A DNA stretch of 64,000 bases from Haloarchaeobius salinus (GTDB lineage: Archaea; Halobacteriota; Halobacteria; Halobacteriales; Natrialbaceae): the NCBI RefSeq assembly GCF_024464185.1, contig NZ_JANHAU010000003.1, forward strand, positions 124,001 through 188,000. Direction: 5' to 3'. Positions within the stretch are counted from its first letter, which is position 1. Each line of letters begins with the position of its first letter. Positions 52,779 to 61,149 of this stretch are shown here, in pieces. The position numbers were made by a program, and so were the translations under genes. The notes below the pieces were generated by a model. That model had not been told where the DNA came from. It saw only the letters and a list, made by a program, of their open reading frames with translations, and did not search any database.

Positions 52779-53609
52779 ATGGATACAAACCAAGGATTGA
52801 TTTCCCAATATCTAGTTTTTCTGACTAGGCCGCTGGCGTTCATTATTGTAGTTACCTTCGTTGGTTCGTATGCTATTCTCATTCCGAATACGATTAGTGA
52901 TTTGTACTTCCCAAGCGTAGGAACTATCACATTTTGGTCCACAGTTAAATTTGGTTCTGTAGCTACTCTCCAACAGATTACTAAAGCGTTCTACTTCGCT
53001 GTTGGAATCCGATTACTAATTTTGGGTCGGAACTGGGCAACCTCGATCTCGGAAGCAGTTATCCCGCCATATTCTCCCTACAATCAGCCCAGCAATATGA
53101 CTCTGATTGGACGTCAAGCTTTGATAGAAACCCGATTGGACCAATATCGGTTCATAAAGGCGTTATTTCTATTAGGAATTATCACCATCCCTATTTTCGG
53201 GTTCTTATACGCGTACCTCAGTTTCACCTTACCTTACCAGGGCTACAAATTGTTCGGCCATAGCATACCAAATCCAGATATTGAGTATCTAAATACAATT
53301 TTTTCAATATTACTCGGAGTCCCGGCTCAATCACTCGGTGAAGCCGCCTTCGGAGAACTTGATTCAGGAATTCGTTTGCTATTTTTACTCCTCAGTTTAC
53401 CCACCTTGTTACTCTTTACTCTGCTTTTCATTAATCTCAACAATCTCGCTTACGTCATATTTCGTGACATATTATTCCGGAGTCTGGCCTCTGTATTCAC
53501 AGACCAGGTAGTTCAGCCGAAATTCTATGAGGTATTATTCATGATGTCAATCATCCCTTGGACATTATGGTTTATTTACGTTGTAGTGAAGAATGCAATG
53601 CCGCTATGA
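52779..53609 (+). CDS. Multi-span membrane protein, AT-rich cargo
   Basis: A 276-residue protein with five or six hydrophobic segments (about 15-35, 50-75, 118-140, 160-180, 190-215 and 250-270). It is visibly AT-rich with A/T third positions, unlike chromosomal genes, and has few acidic residues for a haloarchaeal protein. This indicates recent acquisition. No family recognised; an accessory defence or exclusion role is speculation. Confidence 0.6.
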   Translation: MDTNQGLISQYLVFLTRPLAFIIVVTFVGSYAILIPNTISDLYFPSVGTITFWSTVKFGSVATLQQITKAFYFAVGIRLLILGRNWATSISEAVIPPYSPYNQPSNMTLIGRQALIETRLDQYRFIKALFLLGIITIPIFGFLYAYLSFTLPYQGYKLFGHSIPNPDIEYLNTIFSILLGVPAQSLGEAAFGELDSGIRLLFLLLSLPTLLLFTLLFINLNNLAYVIFRDILFRSLASVFTDQVVQPKFYEVLFMMSIIPWTLWFIYVVVKNAMPL

Positions 53610-53740
53610 TCTCATGAACGTGATGGTCCAAGTCGAGTAGTGCTTCGAGATACAAGTGGAATTTTTAACAGGGCTCTTATCGCCTTGTTCGAGTTTTGTA
53701 GAGGTAAGAACACCCCAAATACGAATTCCTGAAGACGGCC

Positions 53741-54064
53741 CTATTTGAATTGATTAGTGTTGAAGCTGACGTGTTCAATGACGACTTCAGGGATTAGATT
53801 CGATATTTTCTCCACAGAACTGTCCTGTTCTGTCTTGTAAATCTCTATTTGCCTTGCTTTCAGACCGTCCAAAGCATCCTCAAACGCTCCCTCTGTGACT
53901 TCGTCCACTGCATCTATATCATCTAAGACCCGCTTTTGATGTCTGATTTGGCGAGCTATCTCTCGATTTCTCTGTAGTTCTCTGGATTGACTCTCCGTAA
54001 GCTGATCGTCTCTTGATTCCAAGAATCTTTCCCGAGTTTCGTGGTCCAGTAGTGAGGGAGCCAT
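53741..54064 (-). CDS. Helical coiled-coil-like protein, AT-rich
   Basis: A 107-residue charged helical protein (HETRERFLESRDDQLTESQS, RELQRNREIARQIRHQKRVL) with a beta-like end (PEVVIEHVSFNTNQF). A start at 54088 is also possible. AT-rich codon use. No family recognised. It is divergent from the integrase gene. Confidence 0.5.
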   Translation of the reverse strand: MAPSLLDHETRERFLESRDDQLTESQSRELQRNREIARQIRHQKRVLDDIDAVDEVTEGAFEDALDGLKARQIEIYKTEQDSSVEKISNLIPEVVIEHVSFNTNQFK

Positions 54065-54114
54065 AATGAATACAAGATGGAGCGCCACCTATTTCTTTGC
54101 GTCAGGTTCGGATT

Positions 54115-54137
54115 GAGAGAGTTATCAATACTCTCTC
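54115..54137. other. Perfect 8-bp hairpin upstream of integrase
   Basis: GAGAGAGT (54115-54122) pairs exactly with ACTCTCTC (54130-54137) around a 7-nt loop. It lies in the 187-bp gap between the coiled-coil gene and the integrase, and could be an operator or part of an attachment/excision region. Confidence 0.4.
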
Positions 54138-54251
54138 CTCGATACGTTTCGTGCTTGTGTGGAAGCGTGCAACGCCAGCCACCCGCCTGAACTGATTCGG
54201 TCGAAATCCGGCATCTCACGAGATAACCCTGCCAGCGGGGGAACACTCTAG

Positions 54252-54868
54252 GTGCATGAACTTCTAGAGGAGCGTGCAATGCGGAGTGAGAGAAACAAGG
54301 ATGGGTCGTTCACCGTGTGGATGACCCGCGACGAGTATCACGAGTTGCCCCGCGCCGCAGACACTTTCCAGCGAGAGATCGCGATTCGACTGATGGGCGA
54401 CTGCGGGCTCCGCGTCGCCGAGGTCCTCGACGTCGAGCCGAGGCACATCTCGCGGAAGTCCGACGGCACCCACTACGATCTCGAGGTCGTCTCGGGCAAG
54501 GACACGACGGGCGAGTACGAGGGCGGGAAGCACCGTGAGACGTGGCTCCCACGCGAGCTGGAGGCGCTCATCAATCGGTACTGCCAGCAGCACGACGTCG
54601 ACGACGACCAGGTACTCGTCGACCGTGGCAAGCGCACGGTGCAGTACTGGGTCGAACAGGCCGCCGAGCGCGCGGTCGAGGAGGCCGGCGACGAGGATTA
54701 CCGGCGCGTGTCGACGCACGTCTCCGGCGCTGCTGGGCGAACCACCTGCTCGTCGAGGAGAACGTCAGCCCGCGCATCGTGATGGCTCTCGGTGGGTGGA
54801 ACAGCTACGACGCGATAGAGCCCTATCTCGCTGCTCCGACTGAAGAGAATCCGAGGAGCCGCGACATC
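54252..54868 (+). pseudogene. Tyrosine recombinase (integrase), frameshifted
   Basis: A phage-type integrase starting with GTG. The box I region is RLMGDCGLRVAEVLDVEPRH (catalytic Arg in GLRVAE). At 54717-54724 one base is missing: frame 1 reads VSTH, and the next frame continues LRRCWANHLL, GGWNSYDAIEPYLAAPTEEN. So HxxR and the catalytic Tyr (EPYL) are out of frame. Without a stop nearby, the C-terminus also seems truncated. Probably inactive, unless a -1 shift is used. Confidence 0.75.
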
Positions 54869-54880
54869 CACCCGTCGGGG

Positions 54881-55192
54881 TCAGCCGGGCATCGGACACA
54901 GACTCGCCGTGAAGACGGCCCGCTCGTCGGTGTCGTTGCGGGCTCCGTGGACGACGCCGCGGTCGTGCTGGACGACACCGGGGGCCTCGACGGTGCTCTC
55001 CTCGTCGCCTCTGATCACGGTGACAGCGCCCTCCAGCACGTGGAAGACGTTGGTCGAGCCAGTGTGCTCGTGGGGCGTCAGCTCCGCTCGCGGGCCGAGG
55101 GCGAACGCCTTCACCAGCACGTCGTCGGTGACGACGACCTCGGCGTCGACGACTTCGCCGTCGGCGGGGTCGAGGTGTGGGTAGTTGTCCAT
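54881..55192 (-). CDS. Cupin domain protein
   Basis: A 103-residue single cupin. LTPHEHTGSTNVFHVLEGAV (about residues 38-57) is the first cupin motif with metal ligands, and GVVHGARNDTDERA the second. Its substrate is unknown; such small haloarchaeal cupins may be isomerases, dioxygenases or sugar binders. ATG at 55192. Its stop lies about 13 bp from the broken end of the integrase, marking the chromosome side. Confidence 0.8.
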   Translation of the reverse strand: MDNYPHLDPADGEVVDAEVVVTDDVLVKAFALGPRAELTPHEHTGSTNVFHVLEGAVTVIRGDEESTVEAPGVVQHDRGVVHGARNDTDERAVFTASLCPMPG

Positions 55193-55245
55193 GGGCACAG
55201 GGTCGGCACACGGCTGCAAAACGCTTCCGCCGCCGCGGGGACGGC

Positions 55246-55989
55246 TCAGATCGACTCGCCGTCTTCGGTTGGCGGCTCCGGTCTGATGGGCGGCAGGCTC
55301 GGGTCGCGGTACGGTGAGCGCCCGAACACCGCTTCGGCGAGGTCCTGTTCCGCCAGCTGGTCCCGGAGCGTCCGAGTGAGGCGATTGACGGCGGTCACGT
55401 CGAGACCGTGTTCGTCCATCAGCAGGCGGAACTGGCCGTCGTCGGTGAGGGACTCGAACTGCTCGGAGAGTTCGGCGAGTTCCTCCGGCGAGCGCTCGCT
55501 CACCCACTCGTCGTCGTGGAGGCCGAGGCGTCGTTTCCGTTCCTCGTCGCCGACGTGCCGGATGACGACGAGGGCGACGCGCTGGATGGCGCGCTGGCTC
55601 CCGAACGCGGTGAGGTCCAGCTCCGCCATGATGCCGAGCGCCCGGTCGCGCTCCCAGGACGTCAGCGCGAGGTTGTTGCAGAAGGCGTGGGTGATACGGA
55701 CCTTCTCGAGGCGGTGCATCCGCTCGCTGTGGCCGGCCATCGCCGGATGTTGCTCGTCGTGGAGCCGGCGCAGGTTCTCGCTCACGTCCTCGTGTGCGTG
55801 TCGTGGTCGGCCGATGAGCGTGGCGCTCGGCGTGACGACGTCCCAGCGGCGGAAGCGTTCGTCCTTCACCGCGTCGATGCGGCCGAGCGAGCCGTCCCCG
55901 GGCCCGGCGTGGAGGTCGCGCGGGTCGCGGCGGGCCGGTGGCTCGGGTGACCGTGGATCGGCCGCCGGAGGGACTGCGGAGTCGGTCAT
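55246..55989 (-). CDS. DNA-directed RNA polymerase subunit epsilon (haloarchaeal type)
   Basis: A 247-residue protein. VVTPSATLIGRPR (near 50), HDEQHPAMAGHSERMHRLEK (near 79) and MAELDLTAFGSQRAIQRVAL (near 120) match the haloarchaeal proteins that databases call RNA polymerase subunit epsilon. The helical middle suggests a transcription-associated factor. I am confident of the family but not of the biochemical role. The ATG at 55989 was chosen where the conserved acidic start begins. Confidence 0.75.
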   Translation of the reverse strand: MTDSAVPPAADPRSPEPPARRDPRDLHAGPGDGSLGRIDAVKDERFRRWDVVTPSATLIGRPRHAHEDVSENLRRLHDEQHPAMAGHSERMHRLEKVRITHAFCNNLALTSWERDRALGIMAELDLTAFGSQRAIQRVALVVIRHVGDEERKRRLGLHDDEWVSERSPEELAELSEQFESLTDDGQFRLLMDEHGLDVTAVNRLTRTLRDQLAEQDLAEAVFGRSPYRDPSLPPIRPEPPTEDGESI

Positions 55990-56138
55990 TCGACTCCCCG
56001 TTGCGGCTCCAGCGTATAGAAAGGCGGGGCTCTGCGTTCGATCTCTCGGGAGCCCGAACCCGCTCACTATGAACCCTTGTGACGAGAATGACTTAAAGCG
56101 GCACTGCAGACGGACCACGGCTCACGGAGGACGCGCCC

Positions 56139-56456
56139 CTATCGCGAGTACAGCGAGTAGAGGATGCAGCTCAGGCCGGCGAGCTGGGTGACGCGCACCA
56201 CCACGGTGTGGGCCTGCTGGTACGCGAGCGGGAGGATCCCCTCCCGGAAGAGGATGGTCCCGCCGAAGGAGATGCTGTAGGTCACGGCCGTTATCAGCAC
56301 CAGCCCGACGGAGAGGAGCTGCATCGGGCGGCTGTCGTGTCGGCGGAACCCCCGGTAGGCCTGGTAGCCGATGAGCAGGCCGACGGCCGTGGACAGCGCT
56401 GCCAGCACCACGACCAGCGCCTGCACGGGGTCGCCGATGAGTTGGAGTCCGAGCAT
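56139..56456 (-). CDS. Three-span membrane protein paired with HTH regulator
   Basis: A 105-residue protein with spans at about 12-30, 47-65 and 75-95 (MLGLQLIGDPVQALVVVLAA at the start). It begins 2 bp after the HTH gene ends. HTH/small-membrane-protein pairs are frequent in haloarchaea and suggest a sensor-like arrangement. Function unknown. Confidence 0.65.
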   Translation of the reverse strand: MLGLQLIGDPVQALVVVLAALSTAVGLLIGYQAYRGFRRHDSRPMQLLSVGLVLITAVTYSISFGGTILFREGILPLAYQQAHTVVVRVTQLAGLSCILYSLYSR

Positions 56457-56458
56457 GG

Positions 56459-56803
56459 TCAGAGTCTGTGCCACATGTCGGTGAACGTGTCCGCGACGTC
56501 CCGTTCGGTTCGCTGTAGTTCCATGTCGAATGAGCCCTCCGTGAGTTCGACCGAGAACCGCTCCAGCGTGGCGCGGTAGACGCTGTAGTGGTTGCCGTCG
56601 TCCTGGAGACGGGTCTCCTCGCGCAGCAGGCCACACTCCTGCAGGGACTCGGCCCGCCGGTAGACCGTCGGGAGCGAGGCGTCGCACTCCTCGCTCAGGT
56701 CCTTGGCGGACTTCGGTCCCTCGCTGGTGGCTTCGAGGATCGCGCGGGCGTACTCGTCGTCGAGCAGCGCGACGACGTCCGGGAGCGCCGGGTCCTCGGT
56801 CAC
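56459..56803 (-). CDS. Winged-helix (ArsR-like) regulator
   Basis: A 114-residue regulator started by GTG. The winged helix is VVALLDDEYARAILEATSEG, then SAKDLSEECDASLPTVYRRA for the recognition helix and HYSVYRATLERFSVEL for the wing. It precedes the small membrane gene by 2 bp. No effector-binding residues such as Cys pairs are seen, so it is probably not a metal sensor. Confidence 0.75.
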   Translation of the reverse strand: MTEDPALPDVVALLDDEYARAILEATSEGPKSAKDLSEECDASLPTVYRRAESLQECGLLREETRLQDDGNHYSVYRATLERFSVELTEGSFDMELQRTERDVADTFTDMWHRL

Positions 56804-56932
56804 TGCCAGCGGCTTCGCACCGTCCGGCGTAAAAACTGTCCGTCGTGTTCCGGGTCGGAAAACCCGCGCCGTGGTCGTGGCTCCGTCCCGCGGACCGGGG
56901 CGTTTATCGGGACCCGGTGCGGGGCTCTCGGT

Positions 56933-57463
56933 ATGACGCTCGCGGCACGAACACGAGACGCAGCGGCGGACCACCCGTTCCTGGTCGACGCGCTCCGCGC
57001 CGGCGTCGTCAACTACGCCGCGGCGGCGCGCTTCGTCGACGTCGACGGCGAGCCGGAAGCGGTCGCGACCGCACTCCGCCGGTACGCCGAGGCACTTCCC
57101 GACTACGCGCCGTCGTCGCAGTCGGTGCGGGTGACGATGCAGCGCGGGCTCGGGCGTGTCGGGGACGACGATGCGACGGCGGACGACTCCGTGAACGAGG
57201 TGCTGCTCACCGTGAACGACGTGGCCTACGGCCCGACAGCGGACGGCGAACGGACCGCGGTGCTCGCGACCGGTGCTGTCGACGCCGCCTTCGCCGCGGC
57301 CGCGCTGGACCGCCTCGCGCTCGCCGACGTGACCGTCCACGCGATGGCGTTCGACGACGACTCGCTCGTCGCGCTCGTCGGTCGGCGAGCCGGTGCGGAC
57401 GCCATCCGGGCGGTCGAGGCGGCCGCCGGTTCGGTGCCCGACCGACCGGCCGGGGAGGCCTGA
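56933..57463 (+). CDS. Hypothetical haloarchaeal protein (DUF7523-like)
   Basis: A 176-residue soluble Ala/Val/Asp-rich protein: ALRAGVVNYAAAARFVDVDG then a C-terminal alpha/beta part (AVDAAFAAAALDRLALADVT, VHAMAFDDDSLVALVGRRAG). The start region resembles a haloarchaeal regulatory-like family of unknown function. ATG at 56933 after CGTTTATCGG, a TATA candidate. Confidence 0.6.
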   Translation: MTLAARTRDAAADHPFLVDALRAGVVNYAAAARFVDVDGEPEAVATALRRYAEALPDYAPSSQSVRVTMQRGLGRVGDDDATADDSVNEVLLTVNDVAYGPTADGERTAVLATGAVDAAFAAAALDRLALADVTVHAMAFDDDSLVALVGRRAGADAIRAVEAAAGSVPDRPAGEA

Positions 57464-57547
57464 GGAGCGCAGACGAGCGGACCCGAGCGAGCCGGACGAC
57501 CACGAACCAGAATCCTCAAACGAATCGCCCGAGTTCGACCGGTAGAC

Positions 57548-58264
57548 ATGAACGAACCCGTCCGGAAGGGTGACGCTGCGGATGTCGGACAGATCGCACT
57601 CGTGGGGCTGTTCGTCACGGCGCTGGCGACGGCACAGGTCACGGCGAGCAAGCTGCTGGCGTTCGGGATCCCCATCTCGCTCCCGCACACGGGCGATGCG
57701 CTGGTACTGCCGGGGGCAGCCCTGGCGTACGCGCTGACGTTCTTCGCGAGCGACTGCTACTCCGAGTTGTACGGGCGACGCGCGGCGACCGCGATGGTCA
57801 ACGTCGGCTTCGCGATGAACTTCGTCGTGCTCGTCCTCGTCTGGAGCACCATCGCCTCGCCCGTGGCCGGGAACAGCGCCGTCGCCGCCGACACGTTCGA
57901 GACGGTGCTCGGTGCGAGCACGAACATCGTCGCCGGCTCGCTGCTCGCCTACGTCGTGAGCCAGAACTGGGACGTGTTCGTCTTCCATCGCATCCGCGAG
58001 GCGACGGACGGCGAGTCGCTGTGGCTGCGGAACATCCTCTCGACGGCGACCAGCCAGGCCATCGACACGGTCATCTTCGTCTCGGTCGCGTTCTACGTCG
58101 CGCCCAGGATGTTCGGCGTGGGTGGCGAGCTCGAGGTACCGGTCATCTTCGCGCTCATCGTCGGCCAGTACGTGTTCAAGCTGCTGGTCGCGTTGGTCGA
58201 CACCCCGTTCGTGTACGCGGTCGTGTCGCTCGTCGAGCAGTACGAGGCAGAACGGGCGGGGTAG
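57548..58264 (+). CDS. Queuosine/archaeosine precursor transporter (VUT/YhhQ family)
   Basis: A 238-residue six-span protein of the QueT/YhhQ (vitamin uptake transporter) family. LPGAALAYALTFFASDCYSE contains the D-x-Y-S/T-E motif and LWLRNILSTATSQAIDTVIF holds the S-x2-DT motif typical of the family. In archaea it likely brings in preQ0 or related 7-deazaguanine for archaeosine in tRNA. Confidence 0.88.
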   Translation: MNEPVRKGDAADVGQIALVGLFVTALATAQVTASKLLAFGIPISLPHTGDALVLPGAALAYALTFFASDCYSELYGRRAATAMVNVGFAMNFVVLVLVWSTIASPVAGNSAVAADTFETVLGASTNIVAGSLLAYVVSQNWDVFVFHRIREATDGESLWLRNILSTATSQAIDTVIFVSVAFYVAPRMFGVGGELEVPVIFALIVGQYVFKLLVALVDTPFVYAVVSLVEQYEAERAG

Positions 58265-58350
58265 AGACGGGCTACCGGCGGCTGGAGGTCGCTATTCGTC
58301 GTCGGAAAACGCACGCAGGCGATGGAACCCTCTCGCGGGTGGTGGTTCCT

Positions 58351-58380
58351 GGAAGGGGGGTTGGGGGGAGTATAGGGGGT
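58351..58380 (+). other. G-run cluster with quadruplex potential
   Basis: Three runs of 5-6 G (58355-58360, 58363-58368, 58375-58379) are separated by TT and AGTATA. Flanking GG pairs could complete a G-quadruplex. It lies in the 319-bp gap between the transporter and thioesterase genes; otherwise the gap holds no gene. Confidence 0.4.
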
Positions 58381-58475
58381 GGCGACAGCACGTCGCTGTA
58401 ATTCGCCAAGCTATCCTTGGGAGGGGAGGTAAGTAACGTTTGACTCTAATCAATAAGTGTTGTCTGAGGAGTGCA

Positions 58476-58489
58476 TCTAATATATTAGA
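58476..58489. promoter_or_regulatory. 14-bp perfect palindrome, likely operator
   Basis: TCTAATATATTAGA is self-complementary over all 14 bases, in the AT-rich part of the same gap, 95 bp before the thioesterase ATG. The T/A-rich core may also be a TATA box. A dimeric regulator site is the simplest reading. Confidence 0.5.
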
Positions 58490-58583
58490 GCCCGGTGCCC
58501 GTCGGGCACGCCACGCGGTCGGAGCCGCCGGGCTACTGTGGCCTTCCTGAAGCGTTAAGAGGATGCACCGAGCAGGCCCGAGC

Positions 58584-58970
58584 ATGGACATCGAATCCTT
58601 CTTCGAGGAGATGCCGTTCGCCGACCTGCTCGGGGTCGAAGTGACCGAAGCCGCCGACGGACACGCGGAGGGCCGTCTGGAGATGCGCGAGGAACTGTCC
58701 TGGAATGCGGACCAGCTGATGGCCCACGGCGGCGTGACGTTCACCCTCGCGGACACCGTGGGTGGCGCGGCGCTCGTCTCGCAGGTCGACCAGCCGGTCC
58801 CGACCATCGACATGCGCATCGACTACCTGGACGCCGGGACGGGAGACCTGTACGCAGAGGCCGACGTGGTCCGCTGTGGTGGCGACGTGGGCACCGTCGA
58901 CGTCGACGTCTACGCGGCGGCGGACGACACCCTCATCGCGGACGCCCGCGGCGTCTACAAGACCGGATAG
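58584..58970 (+). CDS. PaaI-type hotdog thioesterase
   Basis: A 128-residue hotdog-fold acyl-CoA thioesterase. WNADQLMAHGGVTFTLADTV (near 38) matches the HGG catalytic region of PaaI family enzymes, and MRIDYLDAGTGDLYAEADV the central strand. The ATG at 58584 (DIESFFEEMPFADL) is the natural start. The name reflects the phenylacetate pathway member, and the paa operon lies 3 kb downstream, but co-operation is not shown. Confidence 0.8.
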   Translation: MDIESFFEEMPFADLLGVEVTEAADGHAEGRLEMREELSWNADQLMAHGGVTFTLADTVGGAALVSQVDQPVPTIDMRIDYLDAGTGDLYAEADVVRCGGDVGTVDVDVYAAADDTLIADARGVYKTG

Positions 58971-59060
58971 CGCCCCCGGGCAGCGCTGCCGTCGCGCAGG
59001 TTGGGGGTCGCCCACCAGAGTAAAGCGTATCGGGGTCCCCTTCTCCCACAGACCTGCCGC

Positions 59061-61130
59061 ATGGAATGGCAACCCACCGTCTACCTCGTTCCGTTCGTCT
59101 TCTCCGCGCTCCTGTCGTTCGGACTGTTCCTCTACGTGGTCGTCGGCCGGACGCACCTGCTCGACCGGCCCGTCGTGCGGATGTTCGTGGCGCTCACGTT
59201 CAGCATCGCTGTCTGGGCCGTCGGCGACGTGTTCCAGCTCCTCACGACCGGCCTCCTCGCCAAGCGCGCCTGGCTGGGCGTCCAGTTCATCGGTGCGAGC
59301 GGCTCGACGCTGGGGCTGCTCGGCTTCGCGCTCGCGTACACGGACAACGACGAGTGGCTGACGCCGCGGGTGTTCGCCCTGCTCGCGGTCGAGATGGTCG
59401 TCGCACTCGGCCTCCTCGCGACGAGTCCACGCTACCATCAGCTGTACGTGGTCACCGTGGACACGGCGACGGACCCCGCCACCGGGCTGGTGATGCTCGA
59501 CAGGACGCTCGGCCCGGCCGCGACGCTCCACGTCGTCTACTCCTACGCGCTCATCGTCGTCGCGATCGCCCTGCTGCTGCGGGCCGCGGTCCGCTCCGAC
59601 GAGTTCTTCCGCTCCCAGTCGCTCGCCGTCGTCGTCGCCGTCACCGTCCCCTTCGTCGTCAACGTTGGCTGGTTCGTCGGGCTCGGCTCGGGGGGGAACC
59701 TCGACTTCACCGTCCTCGGGTTCTCCTTCTCGGCCGTCGCGCTCTGGTACGCCATCTCGCGGTACTCGTTGCTCGCCGTCTCGCCGGTCGCACGCAAGAC
59801 CGTCGTCGAGAACATGGCGGACGCGGTGGTCGTCGTCGACCAGGAAGGCCGCATCGTCGACGCCAACCCCGCAGTCGGGGCGCTCGGTGTGTCGCGTCCG
59901 TCAACACTGGTCGGCGAGCGCGCGGTCGAAGCGATCCCGTCGCTCGCACCGGTCCTCGCCGACGACGACCCGGCCGACGAGCTGTCGGTGGAGACCGACG
60001 ACGGGACGCGCCACTTCGCCGTGTCCCGACAGCCCCTCGAGTCCGCAGCAGCGGGGACGACACTGCTCATCCTCAGGGACGTGACCGAGCAACGGCAGAT
60101 CGAACAGCGCTACCAGCGGCTCATCGAGAACTCCTCGGACATGATAACCGTCCTCGGCGCGGACGGTCGCATCAAGTACGACAGCCCGGCCATCGAGGGC
60201 CTCCTCGGCTACGACCAGGACGAGTGGGTCGGTCGTCGGGGACGGGAGCGGCTCCACCCCGACGACCAGGACCGGATGGTCGCGGAGTTCCTGCAGGGCG
60301 TCGACGAACGTTTCCACACCTCGCGCCACGAGTACCGCATCCGCCACGCCAACGGCTCCTGGCGCGTGTTCGAGTCGTTCGCGTCGAACCTGCTCCACGA
60401 CCCCGTGGTCGAGGGCATGGTGCTCAACTCCCGGGACGTCACGGACCGGAAACGGCGCGAGCGCGAACTGGAGCGCACGAACGAACGACTCGACGAGTTC
60501 GCGAGCGTGGTGAGCCACGACCTCCGCAACCCGCTGACCGTGGGCAACGGCTACCTGCAGGCGGCGAAGGAGGGAGATATGGAGGCGCTCGAGGTCGTCG
60601 AGGAGGCCCACGAGCGCATGGAGCGCATCGTCGACGACGCGCTCGAACTCGCGCGGCAGGGGGACGCCGTCCAGCAGACCGAGTCGGTCGACCTCACCAC
60701 CGCGGCTCGACGCGCCTGGGCGACCGTCGAGACGGGCGATGCGGTCCTCCAGTTCGCCGGCGAGGGCACCGTGGCGGCCGACCGGGACAGGCTCCGACGG
60801 GTGTTCGAGAACCTGTTCCGGAACTGTGTCGAGCACGCGACGACCGACGACGGACCGGTGACCGTCACCGTCGGCGTCGAACACGACCCGTCGGCCGCCG
60901 ACCCAGCCGTCACCCGGTTCTACGTCTCGGACGACGGACCGGGGATTCCGGCCGACCGCCGTGAACGGGTGTTCGAGTCCGGCGTCACGACCAACGACGA
61001 GGGGACCGGGTTCGGGCTCGCCATCGTCGAGAGCATCGCCCGCGCGCACGGCTGGTCGGTCGTCGCCGAGGAGAGCGAGACAGGCGGGGCGCGGTTCGCC
61101 TTCGCGGTGTCCGGGTCGACCACGGGATGA
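59061..61130 (+). CDS. Sensor histidine kinase with 7TM and two PAS domains
   Basis: A 689-residue membrane sensor. Residues 1-230 form seven spans (histidine kinase N-terminal 7TM type), residues about 255-345 and 355-465 PAS domains (MADAVVVVDQEGRIVDANPA; ENSSDMITVLGADGRIKYD). The phospho-accepting His is near 486 in VVSHDLRNPLT. The ATPase part has the N-box region FENLFRNCVEHA, DDGPGIP and GTGFGLAIVES. No adjoining response regulator; a Bat-type HTH gene converges 19 bp away. Confidence 0.9.
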   Translation: MEWQPTVYLVPFVFSALLSFGLFLYVVVGRTHLLDRPVVRMFVALTFSIAVWAVGDVFQLLTTGLLAKRAWLGVQFIGASGSTLGLLGFALAYTDNDEWLTPRVFALLAVEMVVALGLLATSPRYHQLYVVTVDTATDPATGLVMLDRTLGPAATLHVVYSYALIVVAIALLLRAAVRSDEFFRSQSLAVVVAVTVPFVVNVGWFVGLGSGGNLDFTVLGFSFSAVALWYAISRYSLLAVSPVARKTVVENMADAVVVVDQEGRIVDANPAVGALGVSRPSTLVGERAVEAIPSLAPVLADDDPADELSVETDDGTRHFAVSRQPLESAAAGTTLLILRDVTEQRQIEQRYQRLIENSSDMITVLGADGRIKYDSPAIEGLLGYDQDEWVGRRGRERLHPDDQDRMVAEFLQGVDERFHTSRHEYRIRHANGSWRVFESFASNLLHDPVVEGMVLNSRDVTDRKRRERELERTNERLDEFASVVSHDLRNPLTVGNGYLQAAKEGDMEALEVVEEAHERMERIVDDALELARQGDAVQQTESVDLTTAARRAWATVETGDAVLQFAGEGTVAADRDRLRRVFENLFRNCVEHATTDDGPVTVTVGVEHDPSAADPAVTRFYVSDDGPGIPADRRERVFESGVTTNDEGTGFGLAIVESIARAHGWSVVAEESETGGARFAFAVSGSTTG

Positions 61131-61149
61131 GTCCGAACCGTCGTACCGG

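Larger units (their letters stand above)
39507..54880. mobile_element. Integrated SH1/SNJ1/P23-77-like provirus (approximate limits)
   Basis: The element starts right behind tRNA-Trp and ends near the broken integrase before the cupin gene. Its minus-strand late module (41853-51106) carries a packaging ATPase and two consecutive proteins interpreted as small and large capsid subunits, followed by short membrane-span proteins, the layout of vertical single jelly-roll viruses. AT-rich cargo genes are interspersed. A second copy of the tRNA-Trp 3' end was not found by eye, so the right boundary is inferred from gene content. Confidence 0.75.

Noticed and set aside
39507-54880. Provirus as a head-tail (caudovirus) type
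   Set aside because: No terminase large subunit, portal, or tail tape-measure protein is recognisable; the short ATPase and capsid pair fit the internal-membrane group better.
54200-55250. Search by eye for a copy of the tRNA-Trp 3' end (attR)
   Set aside because: No convincing match was seen in this stretch; the boundary of the provirus is therefore given as approximate.
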